Made by a program: the position numbers and the translations under genes. Shown here piece by piece: positions 27,001 to 39,390 of a DNA stretch of 64,000 nt. The notes under the pieces are model-generated. The model was not told the origin of the DNA. It did no database searches and saw only the letters and a program-made list of their open reading frames with translations. This stretch comes from Allacma fusca (lineage: Eukaryota > Arthropoda > Collembola > Symphypleona > Sminthuridae): NCBI GenBank assembly GCA_947179485.1, contig OX359248.1:30141378-30205377 (forward strand), given 5' to 3'. Numbering within the stretch: the first letter of the stretch is position 1; each line of letters begins with the position of its first letter.

Positions 27001-30000
27001 CTGGCATTAACTGACTATGATAGTTCTCGTCGCTCACATTTGCACGAGCGAGCGTCTCCATCCTAGTATTAAATACTAACACGTACATACTACATGCACA
27101 TGCATACATGCTCTAGTGTACAGGAGAGCGTTAGAAGAACTGAGGTCGGTGAATGATAAAAAATGAAGGAGGTCGTAAAAAAGGAGAAAACAGCTGAAGG
27201 GGAAGCTGGGAGAGTGAATTGCTATGTGCGGAGATACAATAGCTAAGAGAGCATTTTTATGCTACAATAACCAGCAGGTAGTCGTATTTCACAATTGTTT
27301 TACTTAAAGGGAAGAGGGCCGGGTGGTAGGATCGTAAAATAACCCACTTTTTAACTTTGAGAGAGCTCACACACAAACATAGATACATATCCCAGCATCT
27401 CCGCAGTCTATCCATCTTCCAAAAATGTCCGACTTTCACTCCGTCACTACATTCCGTAGAGTATAAAAATTGCTTAAGAACATTTGCATTTCCGCAACCT
27501 TGGTCCTCTTCTCCTGCAGGCTCATATATGTATCTATCTGTACCTACATACATACTTCCATATGTACATCACAATTAATAAATTATTACATGCATTCAAA
27601 GAAAATACATTTGCACATAGTACTCACATCTATTTATATTCTAACCACACAATTGTCTACTTTGCTAATTTAAGTTATTTTCTCTGGAAACGGGAAATGG
27701 TAAATGCAGAATCTCATGTGAGCGCTTCAACCTCTGTTGAAATATAGAAGTCTGTTGTGAAATTCTCAGGATTTCATAAGACCCTTAAATATCTCACAAC
27801 GTTACTCTAACATCTGTGTGTAGATAGATACAGCCGAATCTCCCTACCTTTCTTGACTGAACGCGTGTAACGTAATTGTTTTCTCAATCCTACATTTATT
27901 ACCCTTGCAAACGCATATATAAGTATGTACACACGTGTAAAAATTATATGTAGAATGTAACTACATTAATAGACAATATCAGGGTTTGTCCATGCATCAT
28001 ATAACAAATTCCTGAAATATTGCATCCATTATTGCTTCTGACTGTAACGGCTATGGTTATAGTACATAGCCTTGACATACATATATTGTACACATAGTAA
28101 CTTTGAAAATTGCAGGATGCAGTATTGAACATTTTAGAGGAGTAACTGAAAATATTTGGAATTCCTTGCCCGCAACGGGTAACAGATCGTATGCATATAG
28201 TGCAGGTCACGTACGCTCCAGGCCCTTTCTCCAGCACGGAAAGCTAGGGCTGAATTGCATATAATGGGATTAACAGGGTGATATATCTATACATACCTAT
28301 AGTTGGGAAATAGTCTTCAATTTTCTTGAGTATGATGAAATTTTAAAGAAGGTTTTCAAATAGGAACCTACATAACATACATAGTAGATACTTGTACTTA
28401 AGTGAAACTGACCCGAGTGTATTATTACTTCCATGTCTTTTCCCTTATGGTAATGTAAATGTAATCAACATAAGAGTCATCTTAAGTCTTCTTCCTTGGC
28501 TAGGGCCTTTTCTCTTGTACATATGTCTATGGATTCCCTATATGGGAAGACTGAAGCCCATACTCAAGTATGGGATGGCCCAATTCTGGGAAGATAGAGG
28601 AAGATAGATGCTGTTAGATGGGAAATAAACATACGGTTTTACTGGAAGCCTTACTACTACTGTATGTACATATGGAGGTAGTGGCGGTGAAGTAACTCCC
28701 ATCACGGATGTAAACTGATATAACGCTTCGTTTGATATTATGGCTCTGTGCGGTTCAATTTATGTAGTTTAGATTGACAGGGATGGCTATACAAAATACA
28801 TTGGTAGCAGTAAAAGCATGACAAATTCCCACTCATTTTTTATACCATTACTTTTATATTGTGTGGAAGAAACTGTTTGTGTTGGAGTCGCTCATTCTTT
28901 TCATGTCGTCGGATCCATTGAGGATGTACGTTTGTACGTATGCTCAAGTGTTGAGTGCACTGGGGCCTAGCTGTCCACAATACATTCAAGAATATGAAAT
29001 TGCTTATTGTCCCCTTTATTAAGGACCTTGTCTCATTTATCTTGTTGATCAGGGCCTACAAACCGAGGAGTTTCTATAAAGCCTCCGTTTTACCCATTAG
29101 TCTTGGAGGAAGACTAGTGCTTATTCTCACACTACATTATAAGCTCTCAGTGTCGGGCTCTTCATTCTTTTTTTTTTATTCGGAAGAATAGCTGACCTTT
29201 CGGCTCCGTCACTTTTTTAACTCCTGACGCTCACGTTACAAATGTTTGTCCATTACGTTCGTATATACCCCTTGCCTATGACGGGGAAGTCTCCCTTTGA
29301 CAATGGACCAGTTAAGAATGACATTGCCAGTCTACAAAATTCTCCTTTCTTTCAAAGTCTGTTCATTTCATCGAAACTCTCTGTTTCCCTCAGGACTTTC
29401 TCTCTTCGAGCAATTGTGAATGTAAAATCTTTCTTGGCTTTATCCTAACAAAAGTATTTCTGCTCTCTGGGCAGATTCAGCAGGGAGAGTTGAAAGCTAT
29501 TCCTACATTTTTTTTTCTACCCGCTTTGTCCATGTCTTCCCATTTGTTTCTTTTGAAAGCAGAACCAGATTTTCCTTTGAATGACTTTCCCCCCTACGCA
29601 TGGACTATGATGTACCCTCCTGTTCTGGGAATTGAACTTGAGTTTTTCTCAGAGAAATTTTCTCCAAGGAACCCAAAAGTTAACAATAATATTTGATTTT
29701 TCATGTCTGTATAGTTGTAATAACAACAACGAGGGGAGACTCAAGGATGTATAGTGGAAATAAAATAATAAAGATAATTTCAAAGACATTTTTTACTTAT
29801 GTTTAGCTCTACTCAAGCAAATGAAATGGTACTTGAGTGTCAGATGATGCGTTATTCTCAGAATGAGAAAGGATTAGGAATTATCATTAAATTATCTTCC
29901 CCTCTTGTAAACAAATTACAAAGTTCTATAAGCTTTTCCAGGAAATTCATTTTTGCTGCTGTTTTAGTACAGTAGTACACTGAAAGTGAAGTAATTTCAG

Positions 30001-32833
30001 CCAAAAGCCCATTGAGCTTTCTCAACATTGCTTTTGAATAAGGGCGTCTTCATCTCTTCCAATTTAATTTTGATGGGGTTAACATCCAGTTATTATTTTC
30101 AGTAACAGGTACAAAAGTATACTCGGGAAAGATCAAAGTGTGTAAAAGTTATAATTTTTGAGTTCAAGGGCTTCATGGATCCATGACTCGTGAGGAGTTA
30201 TGAATTTCCCTTCATTTGTTATTCTTCCAGTGTTTCCTGTTCCCTGCAAATCAGAAGGAAGTCATTGAGTTTTATTACATTTAATGGCCCATTCCACCCC
30301 GGAAACTAGGTATGTGTGAGGTTTTGGACTGGGAACTGGTGTCAAGGCATGCCGGGGAGCTTTCGAAATGAAGTAATCTTTTGAAGCTGTTCGAACTCTA
30401 CAGGGGAAAGTTTTCCAAAGGTTTTGGTCAAATGTTAAAATTGCATATAGGTCAATCGTGCTGGATATCACCTTTAGGTTCATGCCATATATGTAGTTCC
30501 AACCTGGCGTGAAATAATTCCATGGATAGAATTCTTACCCTAGAGATTTGACAAAACTAGATGGATGACAGGTTCAAATACAGGGGAGAAAGTAAGGGAA
30601 AAAGTAGAAGTTGGGTATATTTTCCTTCTCAACTTGTCATGAAATTGGACTCAAGAGAAGGCTCACCCTGTATGAGGAGGAGCAATTTTCGAAAAGTAAT
30701 TAGCTAAAATGCTCTGTACATGTCTGACACACAAGGTTCACTGAATGATGGTAGGACAGGACACTGATATATTTATGTGACATGTGTTAATTAAAATTGA
30801 CTCGAAGCTATTACGTAGGAGCAAGTTGTCCAGCTATAATTAGAAAAATTACATGCCAAAATATACATCTCGGGGAAATCATTGAGGGAAAGCATGTTTT
30901 CGTGCTGGGGAAAAAAGACAAAGTAAAAGCTACTGTTTATTATCAGACTACAGGTAAACAGTTGAAATGGACTCATCCCATTGCACCAAGGGTTTGTTTG
31001 AGAGTTGCGAACAGCTTTTTTATCCATCCCATCCTTTGACTCCGCTTTATTTATGAACTGGGTGGCAGTCTCATTTCCCTCTCACTTTAATCTTCACGTA
31101 ATGGAATGGCCCAGCAAATACGTGTCTGTGTTCAAGTCCTTCTTTTATAACACTGGTCTCCCAGATTTTCTAGCATTATTCTCATGAAGAAACTAATTTA
31201 ATTAATTCCTTCATTCCCTTTGGTCAAAGGTTTTTGGTCCTATGTACATATGTATGTACATACGACGATAAAAATACTTTGACCAATTTTTCAAGGTTTT
31301 AAAAATTAATAATTTTTAATACTGTGCGTTATACACAAGTATTTAGTGAGAAATGAATTGTTACTAATAATTAAATTAATTTTAACTTTACAACCTAGAC
31401 AAGGGCGGAGGCGGGGGAGATGACAAATAATATAGGCAATCCTTCATATTAGTTTCTCTTGGTTTCATGGGATTTATTATTTAATTAAAATTTGTTCATT
31501 TAATATAAATAAATTACCAGGTTATTTTGTTGGAATGGCAGTTCTTAAATGTACTGAATAGTCTCTTGATCATGAAAAGGTAAAAGAATCCAACCTGCGG
31601 GGAGAAAGTTACAAAATTGCTATTGTCAATGGTGGTGAGGAATTAGGAGAATGAGTTCTCATTCTTAGGAATAATCTACATTTCAAGGACCAGGCTCATC
31701 CGTCTAATAAAAACGTGCCAATTACGACAGAGGAGGCGTATACCGTGAAAATTGTTTCACTATATCTATATTTTGGATCATTTCTCTCCCTATATAATAG
31801 CTTAGCTTTCTGCCATGATACACGGAGATACAAATGTACATATACATAATTATATTTGGAGAGAGCGTTCTGCCAATTTGGAATGACTTCTGATTTCATT
31901 TCACATCCTCTGGAAAAGTAGGCTGTCAAGCATTCGGCCCTTTTCAGCCTCCTGCAAGAAACCTACCATACATGTACATATGTACAAATGGAGAGGCAGG
32001 TTCAATCTGCCGATTCATCGATTTGTGATATCGATTCAGTGTTCCTTTCATACTTGACTTGTCAAAAATTCTCAAACATTTCATCGCCCACGTCACACAC
32101 ATACACACACAAATGTTCCAGTAAAGCTGTCTTTTACTCACATGTGTTTCTGCAAAGTAACGTCAAATCTTGGAATTTGGACCTCCATCATTGGATGTTA
32201 TCTCCCCTCAAGTGCCCCTTTTCGAAATGGAATAGCTCCTCCAGTCCTTTGAACGCCTGCATGCAAAAGAGTAATTTTAAATTAAAACCAAAAATAATTT
32301 GGACCTGGGACAAATTCCCTGGAGCCACTTTGCTTAGTTTTATCCACCATGGTAATTATGACACCCGGCATAATTACTGTACGTCTGTCTGCGTGCAGGG
32401 AACTCACTCAGGGCTGGCTAATACAGGATGTTGATATCAGGCTCTGTGTCGGCTGCGTTGGAGTCGGGCAGCGTTTATTATTGTCAACCCACACGTCGTA
32501 AAGAACGGCTCCACTCGAGCCTGCACAATTCATTTGAAGGTATGTCCTATATCTACGTACAACGGCGGACCCCTAATTCTTACAATGCCTTTACATGTAT
32601 AACATAATTAAATTGAATACTAAAATAAATTAATGCCTTTTCCAATTAAAACCTGCGCCTAGGTCTCCTTTCAAGAGTCACATCAGTGTGTGCGTAAGCA
32701 GTCCGAAGTCTTTTGTCGGAATTCATTTTGAAAGTTACATTATACAGGTACTTCTGTCTCCATTGCACTTCACTAACTGAGGCATGCTCAAGCAATGTGT
32801 ATTTAATAACCCGGATCTATATGCTTCTATACG

Positions 32834-32857
32834 TATCTATCTATCTATCTATCTATA
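32834..32857. repeat. (TATC)n microsatellite
   Basis: About six perfect TATC/ATCT units in AT-rich intergenic DNA. Confidence 0.9.
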
Positions 32858-35800
32858 CATATCATTAAAAACTTCCAGCCTGCCGACTATACTTATACAA
32901 GGGTTATTATTATACTTTCCTAAAAACCACACTTGAGAGGCATTTCCCATGGAAAAACGCACGTATTTCTACTCGAAAGGAATAAATTGATCTGCAGGCG
33001 AAGAATTAATAATAATCATAATGGTATCGTGGGGGGGGGGGAACAACCACAGCATTCTGAGAATGGAATTTTGCCACGAATACCTTTTCCCTATGTATGG
33101 ATCAAAGGTACATTTTCCTACTTTTTTTCTTTCACGGTGGCGGAAACATTTTTACTTTTTTTTTCTTTCACTGTGCGAACAAATTAGTGCACTACCATCA
33201 GTAGGAGATTTTTCTCTGGAAAAACTTTTACTTTTTCTGCCCGCTGCCCGCTTTTATACAATATAAGTATGTGATCTTGAATTGTAAGGTAAAAAATCCT
33301 GACTTGCTTTCGTAATTCCAAGAACGAGTCGGCCGGGAGGTGCTCTAAAAAACTTGTGAATACTAAATTGCTTTAACTGATGAATAATATACAGTGAGGC
33401 TGTGAACAAATGTATAGATACATATTTACCACAGATGCCTATAACGTACAGTATATACAGATATCAAGTGCTACTTCATTCATACATTCTATGCAGATAG
33501 CTGGGAAAAGGTGTGAGTTTTATATAATTATATGTAGGTACATATGTACATACATGTAGAACTACATATATGTATGTCATCCTTGAATTTTAGAATTCAT
33601 GCACCTCTTCCTCTTATCTTTAATTCCTGCCTGTTACTCCTTTACATCTGTCACATTTTCTCTCATGTCACATTTTCAGAACATATGTACGGAGTTTGAA
33701 AATCTGTGAATCTACATAATTCCGTATGAATACTCATCCTGAAGGTGGGACTAACTTAATTGCATGGGTAAACATTCCGCTCATATTCTCACTTAAGCAT
33801 GGATTTTACTCAGTAAGTAGAGAACTTACAATTTGACATTTGTAATTTCCTATTATGTGGATAAGTACAGAGGCATGCATAATTTCTTAAGATACAAGGT
33901 GTAATGGGAAATATGCTGGAAGTTATGACAGCACATTATTATACGGAGCCTCATCGGTTGGAAATGTCTCCAATGGTATTTGTAATAAATGCACATGCGG
34001 CAGGATACAAAAGCACGGATGCAATTAAGGGAGCATTTGTCCGTACGTGTCAACACTTAGGAATGTACATAATAATTAAGCCTCCACTTCCATTAACTGT
34101 ACGCTAATCATTTATAATTAAACATAAATGTTCTTCATCTTCTCTCCGTCATCATTTCCCACCACTTTGATGGCTTGAACTTCGTCAAAAGACACAGGTT
34201 AGGGATTATTTGCTTTTTCATATTAATTACTTTCAGCATGGAGTAATTATGTTGATAGCTCCTACTTCAAAGGGATCTCAGATTCAGTGTAGAGGAGAAA
34301 TCCGTACAACTTCAAATCCTACTTATGTATAATTAGGAAATTTATTCTATTATTACAGGAAAGTGTACTGCCTTTGTAGATATCTTTTGAGCTGTTAGTC
34401 AAGCTGTAGTTTGATTGTTTTCATTGTAGTTCTTCTCCCTTTGTTGGCAATCATTTGACTTTGATTCATACCCATAAACTTTGCTCCGCTGCTAAAAACT
34501 GTGAGAGTATAGTTGAGGCTGAAGTTTTTCCTATTATTTTGTTTTTATGTAATTAGATAGATATACTTACTCAGACGTACATTGGTACACGAACAGCATT
34601 TCATAAAATTCATTAGATATTTGGCTCAGCTCTCGACCTAATTTGTGCCTTTCATCCAATTTGAAATTGGATGACTCCTAGACGGTGCTAATTTCCCTCA
34701 AGTAGTTTCTAGAAAAACAGGACTAAGGGACTCATTTGAGAGTCAGGAACAGAGGGAGATGAAAGCTGGGATGAATTATTTCCAAATCCTTTGGTTCGCA
34801 ATTGGGAGGAAAGTAATGGGAGGTGTTCCATTTGGAATACCTTTTAAGGGAGATAATAGCTTCAAATATCTCGATTTGTAGGGTCTGTATAAGTTCCCGT
34901 CTTCAAGATATAATTCGTAAGGAAACAGAATCCAGCTTTGTTTTATCGGGAGACGGAGATAAGAGCTATCAATGTTTAAACGGCGGGGGGTATTGAGCCA
35001 TCCCTATGAAACTTAAATACACTGCGCCAAAACTAGGAATGTCTTAGGACTCCACACTGCACAACCAGATAAAACATAGCGGATGCTGAAGTGCGTTGTG
35101 GAGAATCCTTAAATAATTTCATTTCCAGCAGTAATGGTTGTAAGATTCTGAAATTTCTCATAATTTTATTCCCTCCGAACTTTTTTTCCTTTAGCTTTCC
35201 GAGTTAGTAAAAAAACATGAGATACCCTTACCCTGGGAAATATTTATCTCCATTCGTTCGACGTTAAAGAACAACAGAAAAGGCGTGAAATGAACCAACC
35301 ATGGGAGGAATATATCTCCATCCTGTGTATATTTTAGGGAACAACTGAAATGACATCCATTGATATGATACAGTGCTAGTGGAAGCCAAGATGATAAGCA
35401 AGTGTAGACACAGTGGAGCTTGAGCACCAGGAGCGTGAGAGTTGCTATTCCAAGCCATAAAACAAAATCAAACGATTAAAGCAGAAAGATTTTTTATTCC
35501 CCAGCCTTGCACATACTGACATACTCAGGCTTCCAATGCTATGTATGTATCTACTTATAGAAACATCTGCGTATATGTATAGATAGACGTACATACATAC
35601 GTAACCACAGACTCTTGCCTTCGAGTATTTACGCCAAGTGGGTTTTATGCACACACTCTAAGCACTTCTCCTCTGATGTAGCGCTCCTGTGTATGTAAAA
35701 AAAAAAGAAAAGTCCGTTGAATTTTGAAACCACCGATTTTAGCTGATGATAGTATATTTTGCCCTTCCTCCAAATTTCCGCACATGTTTCCAACCAAATT

Positions 35801-37368
35801 CACAGACATGAAGATTTTCAAGTGCCACAAAGATGATGATCTTCTTTGAGGATTTTGCAATTCAAAGGGCTGTCTTTTCTCTAACTGAGTGGAACATCGG
35901 AGTGCTGGAAGTGAGTTATGACTTGTGGTAACATAAGTCTAACCCAGTAGCTCCTCAGACATGGGAAGCTGTCACTGTCTATATATTGCATTTTTTTGCA
36001 TTTAGGAAATGTGACGAAGTCTGATTTGGAAATCAACCTTCGAGGTTTAGCATATTTGATGTAGATACTTATATGCTCCCACAGCAAGTCTGAATGAAAG
36101 TGTATGCACGGAAGTAAATGTTACTGTCTAAGAAGGAATAACTTACATGAAAAAAGTAGGCTTTATGTAAGTACCCTTCCCACACTCGTCATTTATCATT
36201 AGCTCTTGAATGAGGGATCACTTACACACTGCAAGTCCCACAAAAACGAAGAATGTGCTTTCTCTTCTTCAAATATTTGAGTGTTGGAATGCATCCCGTC
36301 TGTAAGTATTTATATAAGTACAAGTGTAGTAGGTGGGATGGGGGGAAGGGGGGAAGGGGGTAAAAATGCGTCCATGCAGCAACACTTTTGGCACAGGTTT
36401 ACTTGGTGAGAAGCCCTTTGGATATTTTATTAAACTTGATACTGGCATAGATACTCATAGTGTATTGATGTGGATACGGGTTGTGTATACGTATCCACTG
36501 ATGCGTACTTTCGTACTGTAATGAAATGTGTTCTCCAAGGCTGTTCGCAATTCCAGTATAAATCACAACGTGGTGTACCTAAAGATCCCGTTAAATATTT
36601 ATATGTAAATTTGTATGCACTTATAGTCCGGTGAAAGTAGGGGGCTTGTAGACCAGTGCCTATACCTACATATCTATCTATATGAAGGTTATAATACATA
36701 TATGGGGAGAAGGTCTCGAAGGGCAATCGTACATAAGAGGGAATCAAATTTAAGAGAACAGGAACACATCCGCCCTCCTGCACATTCCCAACTTCATTCA
36801 TACATTGATAGGTCCATGTGCGGACTGGAAGATTATCGGGGTATATTAGACGAGGGGAAGAGGACCTGGTGCTGGGGCAGTTCTTGAATTTCAGATGGCT
36901 TGCATGCGTGTGTATGGACGGCGAGATAACATACTAGAGTCAATACAACTTATATAAGAGTATTATAGTTATTAGCAACGTTCCTAACTAGTATTCACTT
37001 TAAAGAGGGAAATATTGATTGAGGGAGACTGTATCCCTTTTTATGCTACGTCTTTGGCTAAGCTGGATATTCGGTTTTTATATTGGAGAAAATGAGACAG
37101 GAGGAGAGAAAGAGCGAAGCTCTTTCTCTCTTTCTCTCTTCAAGATGTGGTGCTATATCAAATAACTTGGATACATATAAGCGTATTAGACAGGAACTCC
37201 CAGTGAAGAAAGAAAACTGTTGTTGTAAAGGGAAACAGTTTTGGGGCAAGACAAGGAAGAGCATAGATAAAGTAAAATGAATAGGTATACACAGGGTCCC
37301 AGTCAAAGCTAGGTACCTACACCTACAACTCATTCTCTGTCCGCATGCATTGCATGCAATAGCAGGAA

Positions 37369-37405
37369 TAGTAGTAGTAGTAGTAGCAGCAGCAGCAGCA
37401 GCAGC
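37369..37405. repeat. (TAG)n(CAG)n microsatellite
   Basis: Runs of TAG then CAG trinucleotides. Long minus-strand frames with poly-Cys and poly-Tyr or poly-Ala across it are repeat artefacts. Confidence 0.9.
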
Positions 37406-37518
37406 CAGTGAGTCGAAGAAGCTGAGGGAGAGGATCAATACTACGGAAAACATGGCTGGAATAGTAGGAGGAAGAAGAGACAACCAGGCAGCCTGGGTTC
37501 AAATGCTTATGCAGAAAT

Positions 37519-37594
37519 AGAGAGAGAGAGAGAGAACGGGAGAGAGAAAGTAGAGGGAGAGAAAGCGAGAGAACAGAAAGAGAGAGAGAGAGAG
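37519..37594. repeat. (GA)n-rich tract
   Basis: Two GA runs (about 37519-37534 and 37578-37594) with GAGAGA-like sequence between them, 1.6 kb before the channel start codon. Confidence 0.85.
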
Positions 37595-37860
37595 GAGGGT
37601 AGTAAGAATGTGAAAGAGCCAAGTCTCTGTTGCTGGCAGTTGAAAACTGCATCGAGGAAGAGGACGACCATGATTACAGCAACTCTCCAACATTTCCCAT
37701 GCCGTTGAAACGCACACATACACACACAGACACTCACACAGTGTACCCACATCTCCAACCACACATCCACTCTCCTACCTTCCACTACGGTAGTGGCACT
37801 ACCACACTGAACTAAATTCTTATCAACTGCCTCTTCTGCAGTGGAACCGCCAGTGTTGTT

Positions 37861-37862
<2 letters not shown>

Positions 37863-37891
<29 letters not shown>
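37863..37891. repeat. (CT)n microsatellite
   Basis: About 14 perfect CT units, the opposite strand bias to the GA runs at 37519-37594. Confidence 0.95.
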
Positions 37892-37896
<5 letters not shown>

Positions 37897-39172
37897 TATA
37901 CTCTCTCCTAAAGATACAACAAGCCTCACTGAGGGCTAAACCCACCGTGGGAAAGTACCTGGTAAATTCGATTCCATTCACACCAAAACCATGTACAGTT
38001 GTACAGAGACCCAGTAGCTCAGTTCAGGAAATTACCCATCGTCACATGACACCGCCTACAATTTATTTACAATCGCTCCTGCTCCAGCCAATTAGCCCAA
38101 CTTGTATCAATCAATTCTAACGAGACAGTAAATTACATGTCCTAGCCCTCCGTAAAACTTGTTTCCCCAGTCTGGGCGGCAGTACAAGTGGATTTTTGTA
38201 GTAGTGGTCAACTGAGCCCAAGCCAAGCACGTACGGAATACTAGCAGTACAAGTACTGTAGAAGTTACGTAACTTTGGGGGACACTTAACATTGCAAGAT
38301 GCAAAGTCCTCCTAATGCAGGAGAAGCGGGGACATTGGAGAGAGAAACATTTTTTGTGAGAGAAAGCCGTCAATGTACATCATCATCCTGGGCCATATCG
38401 GGAAATTGCAGGACGTGAGCAGGAATCATAACAACTAACGACGCGGCACTCAATACAAGTATATATCAGAGGAGACAGTGTTGGAAGTGTGATAAGTGAA
38501 AACTATTGTGGTTGCCGCCTCGAGAAGGGCTGGACAATTATTAAACTTCTATGCTGATTAGGGCCTCAAGTGAAAATCCATACAGACATTGAATGAGCAC
38601 TCATAAATAAACCTTTTACACAGGAGACACCCAGCTGCTTTCTAACTCTCTTCCTTTTTAATTCTCGCCCTGTTCAAATATATATCTACTCATTGAGCCG
38701 TGGGCTGGTTCCGCGGTCGGGCACAAACACACAACCTCGCACGGACAACTGTTACATAATGAGAGGATGACAGGATCCTTGGAAGGACTTCCCTCGGGCC
38801 GAGGTTACTAGTCTGACCAAGTGCAGAGGCTGCTGTATAGTGCTGGCTTAAAAAAAATGTATCTCAAGATACTGGGTCTATGGTACTCACAGGCTGTGAA
38901 TTTGTGAAACGGAATTATTTCCTCACGTGCTTTTGAGTCCCTAACCAAAGGCAAAAAGTTAAGAATGAGAGGGTAATAAAATAGATTGTGACAATGAAAT
39001 CGATAAATCCTGGTGCTACTCTTCAGCTTTTGCTCTGCCGAGAGACGAACGTGGATAGGACGGCATGTGCTGTTGTTGTCGGCTAGATCTGTCAATATAC
39101 TAGTTGGTGATTTGATTGCATCTTGTCCACTCATCTGCTCTCCCACTGCTGGCACGCCTCAGTATTAAAAGC

Positions 39173-39390
39173 ATGGCTGATTTACGACCCAGGACTAAGG
39201 ATGGGGAAGCTTCCGAGAGGAAGGGAAGTTTTCAGGTTAATGACAGTGGAGATGATGACGAACGACGTTCATTATTCCTCAAGAAGGCCGCCGGTTTAAG
39301 GAGACTTCGAAAACCTCGATGCAGTTTGGCGGCTTTCAGTGAGCTTAGTCTGAGTCGCTCGTCCTTCCGACTAGAGCAGGATGATGACAG
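39173..39390 (+). CDS. slo2: SLO2 exon 1, cytoplasmic N-terminus
   Basis: [20 protein letters not shown] begins the protein and [12 protein letters not shown] ends the exon. Donor GACAG|GTGAGA at 39391, phase 2. The region is charged and low in conservation, as in KCNT proteins. The codon split with the next exon is Arg. Confidence 0.88.

Larger units (their letters stand above)
20924..37050. other. Intergenic region, no gene recognised
   Basis: About 16 kb of AT-rich DNA between the RTK stop and the GA-rich region. Open frames are short or have no domain content; the longest is 164 codons on the minus strand at 24255-24749. Scattered short palindromes of the TACATATGTA/ATGTACAT kind and one (TATC)n run are the only repeats noticed. 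No tRNA, rRNA or CRISPR-like structure was seen. Unannotated 5' exons of the downstream gene could lie here. Confidence 0.5.
37051..39172 (+). promoter_or_regulatory. Probable upstream/promoter region of the SLO2 channel gene
   Basis: A 2.1-kb region before the first coding exon, with GA and CT runs and a TAG/CAG tract. In arthropods GA repeats are bound by GAGA-type factors, so this may be promoter or 5' UTR. No convincing TATA box or initiator was identified and the transcription start cannot be placed. Confidence 0.35.

Noticed and set aside
31988-32434. 148-codon intergenic frame on the plus strand
   Set aside because: No domain, no splice support and a composition of random AT-rich type.
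37058-37929. Minus-strand frames of 141 and 140 codons with Ser/Leu, Ala and Thr runs
   Set aside because: Produced by the GA/CT and TAG/CAG repeats; no unique sequence of protein character.
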